This document shows, piece after piece, positions 36,579 through 48,833 of a stretch of DNA of 64,000 nucleotides. Position numbers and translations under genes: made by a program. The stretch's first letter is position 1. Each line of letters opens with the position of its first letter. The stretch is from the NCBI GenBank assembly GCA_032718565.1, contig JAVGVS010000023.1:4181548-4245547 (forward strand). The letters are read 5' to 3'. Below the pieces are notes generated by a model. It had not been told where the DNA came from. It saw nothing but the letters and a program-made list of their open reading frames with translations, and made no database searches. This DNA is from Distichodus sexfasciatus. Lineage: Eukaryota > Chordata > Actinopteri > Characiformes > Distichodontidae.

Positions 36579-36825
36579 ATGGCACTTCTTCCACGGCTCG
36601 TTTTTCTCTTTGCCACACTGTTGGTCTTCTGGACTCCAATCAGGGCTAGCATTTTACGGAATGCAGGTGCTGCTGCATCCGAATCATCCAGTGTCAACAC
36701 AGCATCAACCAACAGCAGTAATTCAACTATCACAACGCTGCCTATCGTCGTCTGGAAATGGCACCATGTGGAGACACCATACTTAGTGGCATTGTGGATC
36801 CTGGTCTGCTGGCTTTGTAAATTTG
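36579..36825 (+). CDS. slc9a3: Second slc9a3-type first coding exon (exon 1a)
   Basis: An open exon of 247 nt from ATG 36579 to a good donor (TTTG|GTAAGC), phase 1. It encodes a hydrophobic signal-peptide-like start (MALLPRLVFLFATLLVFW), a Ser/Thr/Asn-rich segment with N-glycosylation sequons (NSSNST), then KWHHVETPYLVALWILV, matching the NHE3 exon at 41656 in its first membrane segment. The phase equals that of the other first exon, so it would splice in frame onto exon 2 at 42964, giving CKF-V-AQSS. It differs at the end of the segment (VCWLCKFG instead of VAGLAKIW). It could be an alternative first exon or the remnant of a tandem slc9a3 duplicate whose other exons are absent; intact coding sequence and splice site argue against a dead copy. 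Confidence 0.75.
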
Positions 36826-37470
36826 GTAAGCAGCTACAAGCACACCAACTTTGCCCACTGACTCGTTGAGACTCATTTCTGCCCTATTTAATCTATATCT
36901 TAACTAAAGGTTGACCGATGGCAAAATCATAGTCTTTGTACACAGTTTGATGTGGAGTTAAACTGGAGTGTTGATAATATCTGTCCAAACATTAGATGAA
37001 ATATTTCTTGTGGAGGTGACAACTTTGGAAGTAAAAATAATTCAGCCATCAGCACTTGCATTTTTGTCTTCAGTTATGCAGGAAGATGGAGTTAACTTTT
37101 AAATAAGAGCTACTTAAATCAGTTGAAACATCTCAAGTTCAAAGAACACATAAGATAACATGATGTGATACTTTATGGAAAAAAAAGTACTAGTGACAAG
37201 AGTATCTACGCAATATAGCCTCAAACTAGCTAAGGGGTCCCGATGGTACAATAACACCCAAAACTGTCCAGAAAACAAATGCTTAATGCGACATTTGTTA
37301 TATGTTTAAATAATATACCACATACAAATAGCTTAGAATTCTCAGTTCATTTGGTGGATATCCATCATAACGTAAATATAGACAATGGTATTTAATGCCT
37401 GTTTAGAGACACTCTCTAAAATAACATTTCACTGAACTTATGTAAAATCAGTTATTAAATTAGACAATAA

Positions 37471-37597
37471 TTGGCTGGTTTCTTGCTCATGGATTAAGCC
37501 TAGTCTTGGACTAAGTTGTAGTACCAATGGAGATTTGCCATTCAAACTCAAAACTAGTCTAGAACTAGGCTTAATCCTTGACTGAGAAACTGGCCCA
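37471..37597. mobile_element. Palindromic MITE, copy 2 (inverted relative to copy 1)
   Basis: Begins TTGGCTGGTTTCTTGCTCAT and ends GACTGAGAAACTGGCCCA. Its reverse complement aligns along its length with 35548-35669, sharing TTAGTCCAAGACTA. The pair brackets slc9a3 exon 1a. Confidence 0.7.
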
Positions 37598-40491
37598 AGT
37601 TGTTTAAGCCCGCCGCGTTGGATGTGCGCGTATATATCCGTGATTACGGTACCGATGGGCGTTTTACATAGCAGCCTTCGGGTGCGTCTAAAAACCTAAA
37701 ATAACACGGTTAAACTAATACTTAAAGAAGATTTACCCTCGAATAAAGGGATACATCACACCCACCTTTTAAAGGCTTAAAGAGATCACTCCCACCCGTC
37801 CCATTAAGACTGAATCAATTCCGAAGTATGTTTCATAAGAAAAGCACATCGATTTATTCTGAAATTGAATAATAATTTAAAAAAAAAGAGAATCCTGTTT
37901 CCCAAATCTCACTCCTAGCCTGCAATCTGCATTGGAATGTGTTGGAATCTGCACATATAATATTTTCATTTAAACAATAATTTACATTAAAAAAAAATAT
38001 GTAGGTACCAAAGTCTACATTTGTGAACGCGCTTCAGCATGACCGTAATTACTGAAATATCAGCGCCACTGCAAAAGGTTTGCGCGGCTGATTTGATTCA
38101 TTTAGGGGAAAATGCCTTCTGGCTGAACCACAGCCTTTAAAGTAATTCGTCAAGTGTAATTTATGAGTGCAAACTGAGCTTTAGTGTCACACAAAAGTTA
38201 CGTTTGCAGAAGAAGTGAACTGAAATGAAAACACGAATGAGCCCGGCTCACTTCCGCTTCTGGTTCTTTTATTAATCANNNNNNNNNNATATACAATAAT
38301 GATGCATTATGCCAAATTACATAAATTGCAAAAGACTTTTATAATTAAGGGTTAGCCTTAAAAAACAACAAAAGGTTTGCTTCTTGCAAAGAGGTCCTTT
38401 TAATTATCACAAGGCATGTGTATGTGTGTAGCATTGTTATTGTCAATTTGATACTTGTTAATCTAGAGAATCAAGCACCTATTAGTTACACCATTTTAGA
38501 CAACAATCAGTACTCATATTTTTACTTTGGCAGTAAATCTGTATTGTGTTACACTGGCACTGAATTTCAAGAAATTCACAATCTTACCTTAGGTGCACAG
38601 TTGTGTATGTGCGAGAAAGTGACTTTTGTGGCTTTGTATGGACATTTTTCCTGGGCATGTGAGGCATGAGTGACATTAAAAAGTTATATGATTTGCTCTT
38701 ACTGAGATTAATATTAAGTTTAGGTGTAGGTGGAGTATTTTCTAAATGAGACTTTAGAATGGAAAACCCTCACAAAGATTGAAAGACCTGACTGTGTGTT
38801 TATTCTTGCTGTAAAGAGGTTTGTTTGCTTCATATGTGTAAAGACTTTTGAATAAGACTTTTACATTCGGTTAACATTCCAGCAAACTGTTACATCAAGA
38901 ACTCAAACGACACAATATTCACTTCACACAAACACTTCTGCCACCTAGAAGGCAATTTCATGTAGTGCAGCAAACAGGAGATTTCCTCAAGACAACCGTG
39001 ATGGGAATTCCGGAGAGAGTCGGTCGTTATGATTCGGCTCACTTAAAAGAGCCGGCTCTCTCACACAACGATAGGAAAAACAGAAATATTATTTCTTCCC
39101 TGGCCTTTTCATTATATGTAAATATAATGCCTCGATGCTCCATTACACGACTATTCAAACCATCACAGCCTTTCATGAGAGCAGGCCAAATTTACAAAGC
39201 AGTAAAACCCGTCGTACAACACGATGTACACACAACATGGCAATGGGATGCTTACAGTAACACTTCATGACCGAACAAGTCAAAATCTGTTCGTGTCATT
39301 TGTAAGTCACAGGGCTTGTGACCAGTTTACTAAATGAAGTATGACTATTTTGTTTGCACTCATAACAGGCTTTCAGAGTGTAATTCTGGTGTCTGTGCAG
39401 GTTGCGGCAATGGAGGCAGGCACTCATTTAGGTGTCATTTCTTGTAACAGTTTCCCGCAGGCCATTTTGTATATTTAACAAGCCACTGCTCCCAAACCAC
39501 ATCAAATAGCTTAAGAAAATGTCACTCGCAGTTAGACATTGCTAGAAAGTTCTACATTGTTATCCTCGCTATTACCATGTCAACAGACCGGATCTCTGCC
39601 AGCAGTATGGAAATACTGCTGGGTTAATAATGGCTGACTTTGAATAGCTATTGACTCACTTGCGTAATTGCCCGTCCTTGAAGCTGTGAGATGCGACATC
39701 AAGTTGGCTGTAGCAGCACTGAGCTCAGAATATATTGTTCTTGCTGGGAGTAAAACAAATACAGACATTAGAAGAGGCAGACCGATTCATAAAAGACCAT
39801 TACCAGTTATTACCATATCCATGTTATTATAGAACATTGCTATAAGTAGGATTTTGACATTTCAATAAACTCAATTAACTGAGGCCTTAAATTCAAGTCA
39901 ATGCAGTTTGATAAATGTTTGTTCAAATTTTAACACATATTTTGGATGATACCAAAATACTCTAAATTAGCACTACTCAAATTTAGTTGAAAACATTAGT
40001 TCATTCACGTTTCGTAGAATTGTTATTTTACATAGCTAAACAATCTTTTTAAAGGAAAAACATGTTTAAACACATAAACTTAGTAGCCAATCTGAGGCAC
40101 ATGGCTATGAACAAATATTTTAACCATCAAAAAATCATTTCAAGCTCTACATTGCTGAGACAAAAGCAAAGTATATTAAAAAAAAGTAGCTAAAATTGTT
40201 TTTCAAGCCCACATCAGTTTAGCAGTACAACATTAATTTACGTCAGAGCTGATTTTCTTCTGTTGGCGCATTTTATAATCTCAAATCACACCCATAAAAA
40301 TGCATCATACACCATGTACCCCCCTTGGTATAGCGTAAGACTTGCTAACCGATATTGAGAAACAGTTGTGTCAATCATTAAAGTGAAGCTCCTGCAGAGG
40401 AAGAGAAAGTTATATTTTCAATAAAAGCTTGTTGAGTTTGTTGGAAAGTGTCTAGTTATAAATTAATCCATAACACCTAAGTGAAGAGATT
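37598..40491. other. Spacer between the two slc9a3 first exons
   Basis: Contains the 10-N gap and otherwise unique-looking AT-rich sequence. I found no copies of slc9a3 exons 2-16 here, as would be expected for a complete tandem gene. Confidence 0.4.
38279..38288. other. Assembly gap of 10 N
   Basis: Ten N characters between slc9a3 exon 1a and exon 1b. The true size is unknown; sequence may be missing here. Confidence 0.99.
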
Positions 40492-40742
40492 GGGCAGTTG
40501 GTGGCGTAATGGCTGGGCATTCGTCCATGATTAGAAGGTTGCCGGTTTGAATTCCAGACCGGTAAAGTTACCACTGAGGTACTCATGAGTAAGGTACCGT
40601 CCCTGAGCAGTGCTGCCCATGTTAGCTGCCCACTGCTCCTTTACGGATGGGTCAAATGCAGAGGTCACCTTTTGTTGTGGGTCACTGTGTGCTGTGTTGT
40701 GCTGTGGTGTGTGCACAATGACAAATCACTCACTTTCACTTC
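40492..40742 (+). repeat. tRNA-derived SINE, second family, full copy
   Basis: A-box-like GTTGGTGGCGTAATGGC and B-box-like GCCGGTTTGAATTCC at the head, body with GCCCACTGCTCCTTTACGG and GGGTCAAATGCAGAGGTCAC, and TCACTTTCACTTC tail. It lies about 0.9 kb upstream of the slc9a3 exon at 41656. Confidence 0.75.
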
Positions 40743-41655
40743 AGTATGGTGTAGCTTGTATGCAATATGTATTACATAAGAAATAAAACCTCAATCTTGG
40801 GCACAAATTGGAAAAATGCCCTCTTCAAAAATATTAATACATGGTTGTTTTGTAGCCAGAAATTAATTTCCTTCCATTAATTTCCTCAATGCATAAATAA
40901 ACAGATTTCCCTGAGATTGACAAAAGAACTACCCCACCTTTACTTGCAAATGTAACCAGGTAATTAATCATGACAAGGTCCATTATTAAGTGGAAGGACC
41001 CTCTGTCCATCAAGTCGTTCCTCTTAAGTGGTTGGCAGAATGAGGAGGAACCTTATCAGAGAGATTTCCAAGCAGACAGTGGCAACTTTGAAGAACAACA
41101 CCACAAGTGATAAAAATATTATTTTCTTTTACTGTCATTCTTTGTGTCATTTAAGTAGACAGCTATTGAACTCAAATATGTTTTTAGATCAAATCAGAAA
41201 TCAGTTGTTCTAAAATCATGCTGAAAGGTATACAGTAATGGCATATGCAACATTCTCTCTCTACTAAATAAGACACACTAACCTGCATGTGCAGGTAGGA
41301 GGTTCTTAGCCTTAGACCGCTGCACTAAAGACTTAAAAGGCTGAGAGTGGACGCTTAGATTTTATGCAGAACTCTGCCCTTATCGCACCACTACCCCGTC
41401 ACTCACCAGCGACACAGGACAAAAGAAAGAGAGTATGAAAGAAAGCAAGACTGACTGAGGGATAGAGAATGGAACCAAAGATGTATACAGCATTAAACTA
41501 GCTGGAAGTATCCCAATTTTGAGTGATGCACAAAAGGATAAAACAAAGGCCATTGGAACAGTTCTTAAAAAGGACATTCATTGGCTCTTGGAGACTATAT
41601 GAAGGACGACACCTTTTAAATTACATTGTTTTTGCATTTTCGTTTCTCTGTCAAA

Positions 41656-44600
41656 ATGTCCTGTCGCTCCTACTTCGATTTTCTGGGGGCAATATTTCTA
41701 ATGTGTATAAGTACAGCCTTGGCTGGAGAGGAGCTTGGAGTGGAGCATCAGCGTTCTGACCATCACACCGAGACAAATTTAACAAACATTTCTGTAGTGA
41801 CAGTAAAATGGCATCATGTGGAGACCCCATTCCTTGTGGCACTCTGGATACTTGTTGCTGGATTGGCAAAGATTTGGGGTATGTTGCTTTGAAATAAACA
41901 AAAGAATATGTTTTTGGTAGATCAAGAATGGCAGATTTTACATTTGACTGTATAATATTTCATTTTATATACTACAACACAATATGTAATGTCAAATGTG
42001 CAAGATTTCAAGAGGGACATCAAACATAAAAACATAGCTGGAGACACTCTGCATTATGGTCACAGAAAAAAGGACAAATAAGGTATTAAACAGTTAATAC
42101 GTGCATTAGGTATTATATGCATTAGGTACATGTTTTTAAAATATATTTAAATGCATGACAAACATAACAATGAAGTGTTCTTACCAGTAACAATGAAGTT
42201 ACCTGTCACCTGAAGATTAACCATGTCCACGATAGTGTTCTATTAATAACATCACTTAGAGTAAATGATCCAAAGAAATGTTTCGGAGAAATGGGCTGGG
42301 AATTATTGTGAAATTGCTTAGGGGGTGCATTGTGAATGACATTATGGTCAAGCTGATAATAATTAGTGCCCCTTTTATAGTAGTATAAATTTGAACACCT
42401 TCATGATTGAGTTCACTAAGTCAAAGTGTATGTGTGGTTGTTCACTTTGATCTGAATAAAGTAGTTAAGTATTCTTTCCAATTTCTCCCATTTGTCTCTA
42501 TGAAAGATATGCAAAAGAGTTGTTATGGTACTCAAAGAGGCAGTTTTTGAACAAATCATAAAACACAGAAGAAAAGCTGTTATAGGACACCTCCTGATTT
42601 CCAGTTGGAACATTTATAGCATTTAAGTCCTTATTCATTTCCTAATTACAGGGACAGTCTCTCTGCATCACCTTAGGGTTATGGATCTTGCTCAGACACT
42701 CTATGGTGGTTGTTATTGCAATAGTAAAGAAATGAGCAGGATTTGAGTCCACAACTAGCAATCTTAGTGATAAGCATGTGATGGGGTAAGGATGTCATAA
42801 GTCTGAATTCTTGTGTGAATTTGGAAATAAAGTATTTAGCCAAAAATGAGCCATCTGAAGACCTAAGGAAAAACTGGCCCTGGACTGGAAAATGGGAAAT
42901 GAACTAAATCATTCCTTCGACCAGCACAAACAAATTAATTACTGTCATTTGTCTTCCTTGCAGTGGCCCAATCAAGTAGCTGGCTCAAAGGTTTTTTCCC
43001 CGAGAGTGGCCTCCTCATCATCTTTGGCTTCGTGCTCGGAGGGATCATCTGGGGTGCGGACAAGGCGCAGACCTTCAAGCTCTTGCCGAGAAACTTCTTT
43101 TACTTTTTGCTGCCACAGATCATCCTGGACACTGGCTACTTCATGCCAAACAAGCTTTTCTTCAGCAACTTAGGTGCCATCCTGGTCCATGCCGTCATCG
43201 GGACGTGCTGGAATGCAGGCACCGTGGGTCTCTCACTCTGGGGCTGCTATTTAGGAGGAGCTATGGGTAAGCCTGGGTGACTTCTTCTACCCCTATAATG
43301 GCTTGGATCTAAAATATATTCAACTGCATTGTATTCATTGTTATCTGTCATAGATTTTGCCTTTACATTTGTTCGCTAAAGTTTGCTAGTTGGATTTGAG
43401 TCTTGGACAACACTTTGACAACCTGCATCTGTACAACAGGTGACCTTGAAATTGGCCTGCTGCAGTTCTTGCTCTTTGGTAGTCTGCTGGCTGCCGTAGA
43501 CCCTGTGGCTGTTATTGCGGTGTTTGAAGAGGTGCATGTGAATGAGGTTCTGTTTATCTGGGTGTTTGGAGAGTCGCTGCTCAATGACGGAGTCACAGTG
43601 GTAAGTTTCACCTTCTGCTTTTTCTCAAGTAACAATGGCAATGACAGGGCAAAAATGTTTCTCCCTTTGGCTCATATTTGTGTGCATTCACAGGTGCTAT
43701 ACAATGTTTTTGATGCCTTTGTGTCTCTGGGAGGGGACAAGATCAATGCTGGAGAGATCATCAAAGGCATAGGTATGAAGACAGTCAGAACTCATTTCTA
43801 CTATGAAAACTATCATTTTAAAATCTCCTTTGGTTATTTGTAACACATCTATTCACCTGCATCTATCTCTTTTGTTGTTTGTCTCAGTTTCATTTTTTGT
43901 AGTTTCATTTGGAGGCTCATTAGTAGGCGTTATTTTCGCCATCCTGATCTCGCTGTTGACTAAGTACACAGGAAGAGTCCAAATAATTGAAGCTGGCTTT
44001 ATCTTCGTAATGGGATATCTTTCTTACCTTACTGCTGAGATGCTGTCACTCTCAGCTATCCTTTCGTAAGAATGCCCCTCAGTTTTCTTCAACACTAAAA
44101 AATATAATTGATACATGTAGTAAAAACAGTTACACAGGTTGATCGTTACATCTTTTATCCAATTATTTTGACTAATGCCCGTTTTGTTACAGAATCACTT
44201 TTTATGGTGTCTGCTGTCAGAAGTATGTGAACGCCAACATGGATGAAAAGTCTGTTACTGCTGTACGCTATGCTATGAAAGTGTTTGCCAATGGTTCAGA
44301 GACCATGATCTTCGTCTTCCTGGGTATCACAGCAATTGATCACGTCATCTGGGTGTGGAACACAGGCTTTATATTCCTAACATTACTCTTCGCAATAGTT
44401 TACAGGTTCATGGGTGAGTATGAATATATAAACTCATTATATTATATACACTCATGCTTGTGTACAGGGGTGGACTCAAGTACATTTGCTCAAATACTAT
44501 AACTGGGTATATTTTTTTGGGAAAACTTTACTCCACTACATTTGAAAATTGCCAGAAGGTAGCAGCATTTTTGTAAAATATGATATGCCATATTGTGTTC

Positions 44601-47600
44601 ATCAAATGGGAAAAAAATCATAGTAAAGTACTTCAATACTGTCAGTCAAGTTCAGCGTGCCTTCTGTTTTGAACAGTGATGTTTTGGCAATTGTAATGAT
44701 TTCTACTGCAGTACAATTTAATGTTAATCTATTAATAAGTTAATGGAGGTTAAAAAAGAAATTTTGGAAACTATAGAAGAATATATTAGTAGTGGCTGTC
44801 TCTTTGTCAGCTCAATTGTGTTTCTAGACTTGCAACAAATTTCACAAGCATTTTATTCACAAGAGCAACAAACGATCACTGTTTTATCATTAAAAAGAAA
44901 GTCTACTTTTAAATATTTTTAAACACAAGAACTCCAGTACACTTTAACTCAAGTACATGAATGTAAGTGAACACATGCATTGCAGAAATATCTGTCCAGG
45001 GATATCTAAACTTTGATTCAAGTAATGTAATTGTCCATCTCTGCATGTGTACTTCAGGTACACTGACATTTCCATTTGTCTCTGAATTATGTTGAATATT
45101 AGGTGTCTTCTTTCTGACCTGGATTCTAAACCGGTACAGACTGGTTCCCATCGAGATCATCGACCAGTTAGTTATGAGCTACGGTGGCCTGCGAGGAGCA
45201 GTGGCATATGGTTTGGCAGCTTCATTAAATGATGAAACGATAAAAGAAAAAAATTTGATTATCAGTACAACTCTCATAGTGGTATACTTCACTGTAGTAC
45301 TTCAGGTAGGACTTTCTTATTGAATCCAAATTTCAAATATAATTAAAAGAAACATTTGATGATCTATTTCCCCATAATCTTCTATCATCAGTTAACAGAA
45401 TGTTCTTTTTCCCTAGGGTCTCACTATGAAACCTCTGGTTAAATGGCTTAAAGTAAAGAGGGTGCAGCCATCTGATCTTAAACTTATTGAGAAAGTGAAC
45501 AACAGGGTAATTCTCAATCTTTGTCATCCTTTATGCATCATGATCAATTAGCTGAAAAAGAGAAAGACAGCATGACTGTACATAATTAACAGAAAACATT
45601 TTCTTCCACAGGCATGTGAACATATTCTGGCAGCGATGGAGGACATCTCTGGGCGCATAGGAGATAACTGGTGGACTAGAGGGTAGGTGCTTCCATAATT
45701 ACATATTAATGGAGATATATTGTATTTGTTTTCCATCTTTCTATTTGGCTCCTTTACGAACTTCACTTTTCTTGTCTGTTTAAAGGTGGAAAAGGTTTGA
45801 AGACACATATATAACTTGGTTTTTGATGAAGCCCGAAGCCCGGAAGAACAAAGACTACCTTTTCAGTATCTTCCACAAGCTTAATATGGAAGACGCCATT
45901 AATTATGTTGCTGAGGTAGTTTCTCTATTACAATGTTGTCTGACAATCAGATTTCCCTTTACAGGATGTGTTTCTTACTTTGATTTTCGAATATGTCTTA
46001 AATCAGGGTGAGAAGAAAGGATCTCTTGGCTTCCTGCGCAATGGTGATGGGGCAAATGTGGATTTTGAGAAGAAATACGGACTGGAGTTTTCTGGAGTGA
46101 TGCCTGACATCATGTCTGAGCTAGACTTCGGCACTGACAATGTGCCGATGACCGCAATGTGAGTTTGATCAATCACCTGAAATATGAAGGACAAGAATCA
46201 AGTATCTCTAACGTTCATTCAGGTCAAGACCTCAGACCTACTTCATGTTATTGATAGTCTAAATAGACTTCATTGTGTTCTTTGGATACAGGTATATGTG
46301 AAAGTTAATGACAGAGAGCAAAGTGTTTACAACAGTACTTTATAGTCTTTCATTAATGTTGCCTTAAACAAGTCATGTTGTCTGCTATGACTTTGGAAAA
46401 ATGTTGTATTGAGCATTGTTGTTTTGTTCACCTAGACGGGATCCTGTTCCTTCAGTGTCCCTGAACATTCATGAACAAGATATGAAGGGCATGGGTGAGG
46501 ACTTTAATGCCCACCACCTACTGCACCAACATCTGTACAGGAGCCGAAAAAATGTATGTACACACTCCCAACATACACTGTAGAGTAGGGCCAAAAATAT
46601 GTGGAAATTTCACTAACATATCTATATGAGCTTCTTGGACACTAGAGCTGTGGACCTTCACTAATCTTGTGATTCGATAACAATTATCAGATCAACGTTT
46701 TGATTTGACAGATATCTCAAGCATCACAATGCATCCTATATTTTTTCCACATTACACGCAGATTAGGCAAGTATGGCTGATCGGGCAGCCATAGTTGCTG
46801 CCGGGATGTTCTTTTTAATTACACTTTTTATGCCGTAACCGGAAAATCACCAAGCAATGTCAGTATCATATAATCCAAAAGGTTTTCAATTGCTTCAGTT
46901 GCTTCTTTTTGCTTTTTTCTATTACTTTTTAGATATTTGCATTAAATTCATTATTTATAAAGATGGTCAAATCACCTGGAAATGTTCAGAAAAAAATGAA
47001 GTAATTTTTAAACAGTGATTTCAGTATTAAAACTGGATTGCATGTCACGGGCCTTCTTCAGCGCCACCACACACCACTAAGGGCAGCAGACAGCCGGTTG
47101 AAAAACACTGATATAATCGATTATGTTCTTTCATTGCATTGATGCAGAATCACCCACATCTGCATCGTGATGCATCAATTATGTGATTAATTTCAACACC
47201 GCTAATGGACACCCCAATCAAAAACAGAATATGGAGACTCTGTTCTTTGACTTTTCAACAGTAGCTTTTCAATCTACTACCTACATGATTAAAATTAGCT
47301 AAAGTACTGCTTAATATAGTAAACTCAAACTAAGCTACAGAGAAAAAGTAGCTAACTACATTAAAGCAATTTCACGGCCATGAATTCTTACTTCCATCTT
47401 CATTAAGGTGGATTCTATTCTTTGACTCCATCTCACATCTTGCAAGAATGCAGCCTATCACATGTCACTTCAGCAAATTAAACACCAGTCAGAAGCACCT
47501 GGAAGTTGACAATGTCTCAGTAAAGAAAAAAATTCTCTTAAAATAGTTTCAAGCTGTTGCCAGAGAGATCTGTGGGCTGATGGTCAGACGTTCACAAATA

Positions 47601-48833
47601 TTAAACCATAATAATGCGTCTATAACCACTATACCACAGAAAAATCCTGTTCCATGAACCATGTTTGCCTTTCCTCACAGCACCGGCACAGGTACAGCCG
47701 GAGTGACTTCACCATCAACCAGAATGAGGACGAAGTACAAGAAATCTTCCAGAGGACCATGAGAAGTCGACTTGAATCCTTCAAATCTGCTAAAATGGGG
47801 GTCACCCCTGGCAAGCCAATCACAAAGCACCCCAAAAAGGAAGGAAAAGTAAGAGAACTCACTCATCCTTACCTTTATTTTTCAGACACTTTTCTCCAGA
47901 GCGATTTACATTTTCTAATTACAGGGATTGTCTCCTTGAAGCAAATTAAAGGTGACATAGGTCTTGTTTAGCAGACCAGGGGTAGTTTTTTTAGGCTCAC
48001 CCAGGACCCAAATCTCAATTTTAGTCACTAAAACAGGATTTTAGTCATTCAAATCATCACAGCACCACCATCTTTCTACATCTTTATACAAAAGCCCTCA
48101 TCGAAACAATACTCTGTGTTTTCAGATACCTAATGGAAAAGAACCAGACAAAAACAAAAACCGCCCATATGGAGAAGAAGGTAATGTATTTGTCATTTTA
48201 AACACCTGCCAACAACCGATGAGTGAAATATAATTTACAACGCATTAATTATCTTGGTTCACTCTGACCTTCTTGTTTAGATTTTGAATCATCAGAAGTA
48301 GACAGTGCCTACAGTTTTGACGGTGGTGCTGCGGGGGGCCAGATTCCCACGAGGGGCCCCCATGGAATGGGAGGTAAGTGTCGATATTTGCTATAAACTA
48401 GTACAATGCTTTCATACTAGACTATTTAAAAAAGATCATCTATTTTAACTAACAAAATGTATTCTGGCTGTACTTTTTAATAGTATGTTGAACTTAATTA
48501 GTCATGAGCTATAGTATGTTTCATGGCTGTTTGCCAGTTTCTCATGATTCTCTGCTTCCGTTCACAGGCGTGGAGAACCCAGCCTTCATGCCAGAGATGG
48601 AGTCTCCTCCTCCGCCTTGGCTTTCCGAAGCTGAACCTGACACCAGTGTTGCACCGTCACAGAGAGCACAACACCAGATACCCTTGAGCCCCAACAACCT
48701 CCATCGCCTGGCACCTCTAAGGCTCAGTACTCGCTCGACGGATTCCTTCACAATGGCCGATGCTTCTGCTGCTCAGAGATCAGCTGAAGAGTCGTCGGAC
48801 GAATCGCAGCGTACAGATGGAACGCACCTGTAG
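41656..48833 (+). CDS. slc9a3: slc9a3 (NHE3) apical Na+/H+ exchanger, complete coding region
   Basis: NHE3 exchanges luminal Na+ for H+ at the apical membrane of gut, kidney and, in fish, gill ionocytes. Sixteen phase-consistent exons: 41656-41878, 42964-43266, 43440-43600, 43694-43772, 43888-44065, 44193-44413, 45103-45305, 45417-45506, 45612-45682, 45786-45915, 46007-46158, 46436-46553, 47681-47848, 48126-48180, 48281-48373, 48568-48833; 836 aa versus 834 in human. Start ATG 41656 heads a signal-peptide-like segment. Key motifs: KWHHVETPFLVALWILV, transport residues GESLLND (219-225), YGGLRGAVA, the CHP-binding region ending SGRIGDNW, the cytoplasmic IFQRTMRSRLESFKSAK, and C-terminal GVENPAFMP, PSQRAQHQIP and THL, a class I PDZ ligand as in NHERF-bound NHE3. 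Oddities: Gln126 replaces the second Pro of the LLPPI motif, and the RRRS kinase site is missing. Confidence 0.95.
42618..42772 (+). repeat. Dispersed AATTACAGGG repeat, copy in slc9a3 intron 1
   Basis: ATTTCCTAATTACAGGGACA and GGATCTTGCTCAGACAC mark the core. The left part (GCAGACGC...) is degenerate. Confidence 0.55.
44465..45043. mobile_element. Non-autonomous hAT-type element in slc9a3 intron 6
   Basis: Starts CAGGGGTGGACTCAAGTAC and ends AGTAATGTAATTGTCCATCTCTG in inverted-repeat relation. Flanked by CTTGTGTA (44457-44464) and CATGTGTA (45044-45051), an 8-bp duplication with one mismatch. It makes up most of the intron between exons 44193-44413 and 45103-45305. A similar decayed sequence lies near 21540-22120. 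Confidence 0.8.
46643..47204. mobile_element. Non-autonomous hAT-type element in slc9a3 intron 12
   Basis: Starts TAGAGCTGTGGACC; ends TTTCAACACCGCTA. Flanked by TTGGACAC (46635-46642) and ATGGACAC (47205-47212), an 8-bp duplication with one mismatch. The interior has GTGATGCATC/GATGCATTG inverted motifs and no coding frame. Confidence 0.75.
47879..47984 (+). repeat. Dispersed AATTACAGGG repeat, copy in slc9a3 intron 13
   Basis: TCAGACACTTTTCTCCAGAG and TTCTAATTACAGGGATTGTC match the repeat core. It begins about 30 bp after the donor of exon 47681-47848. Confidence 0.55.

Noticed and set aside
41626..41655. Ten-residue upstream extension of slc9a3 exon 1b
   Set aside because: It would need a TTG start; the ATG at 41656 directly heads the signal-peptide-like segment.
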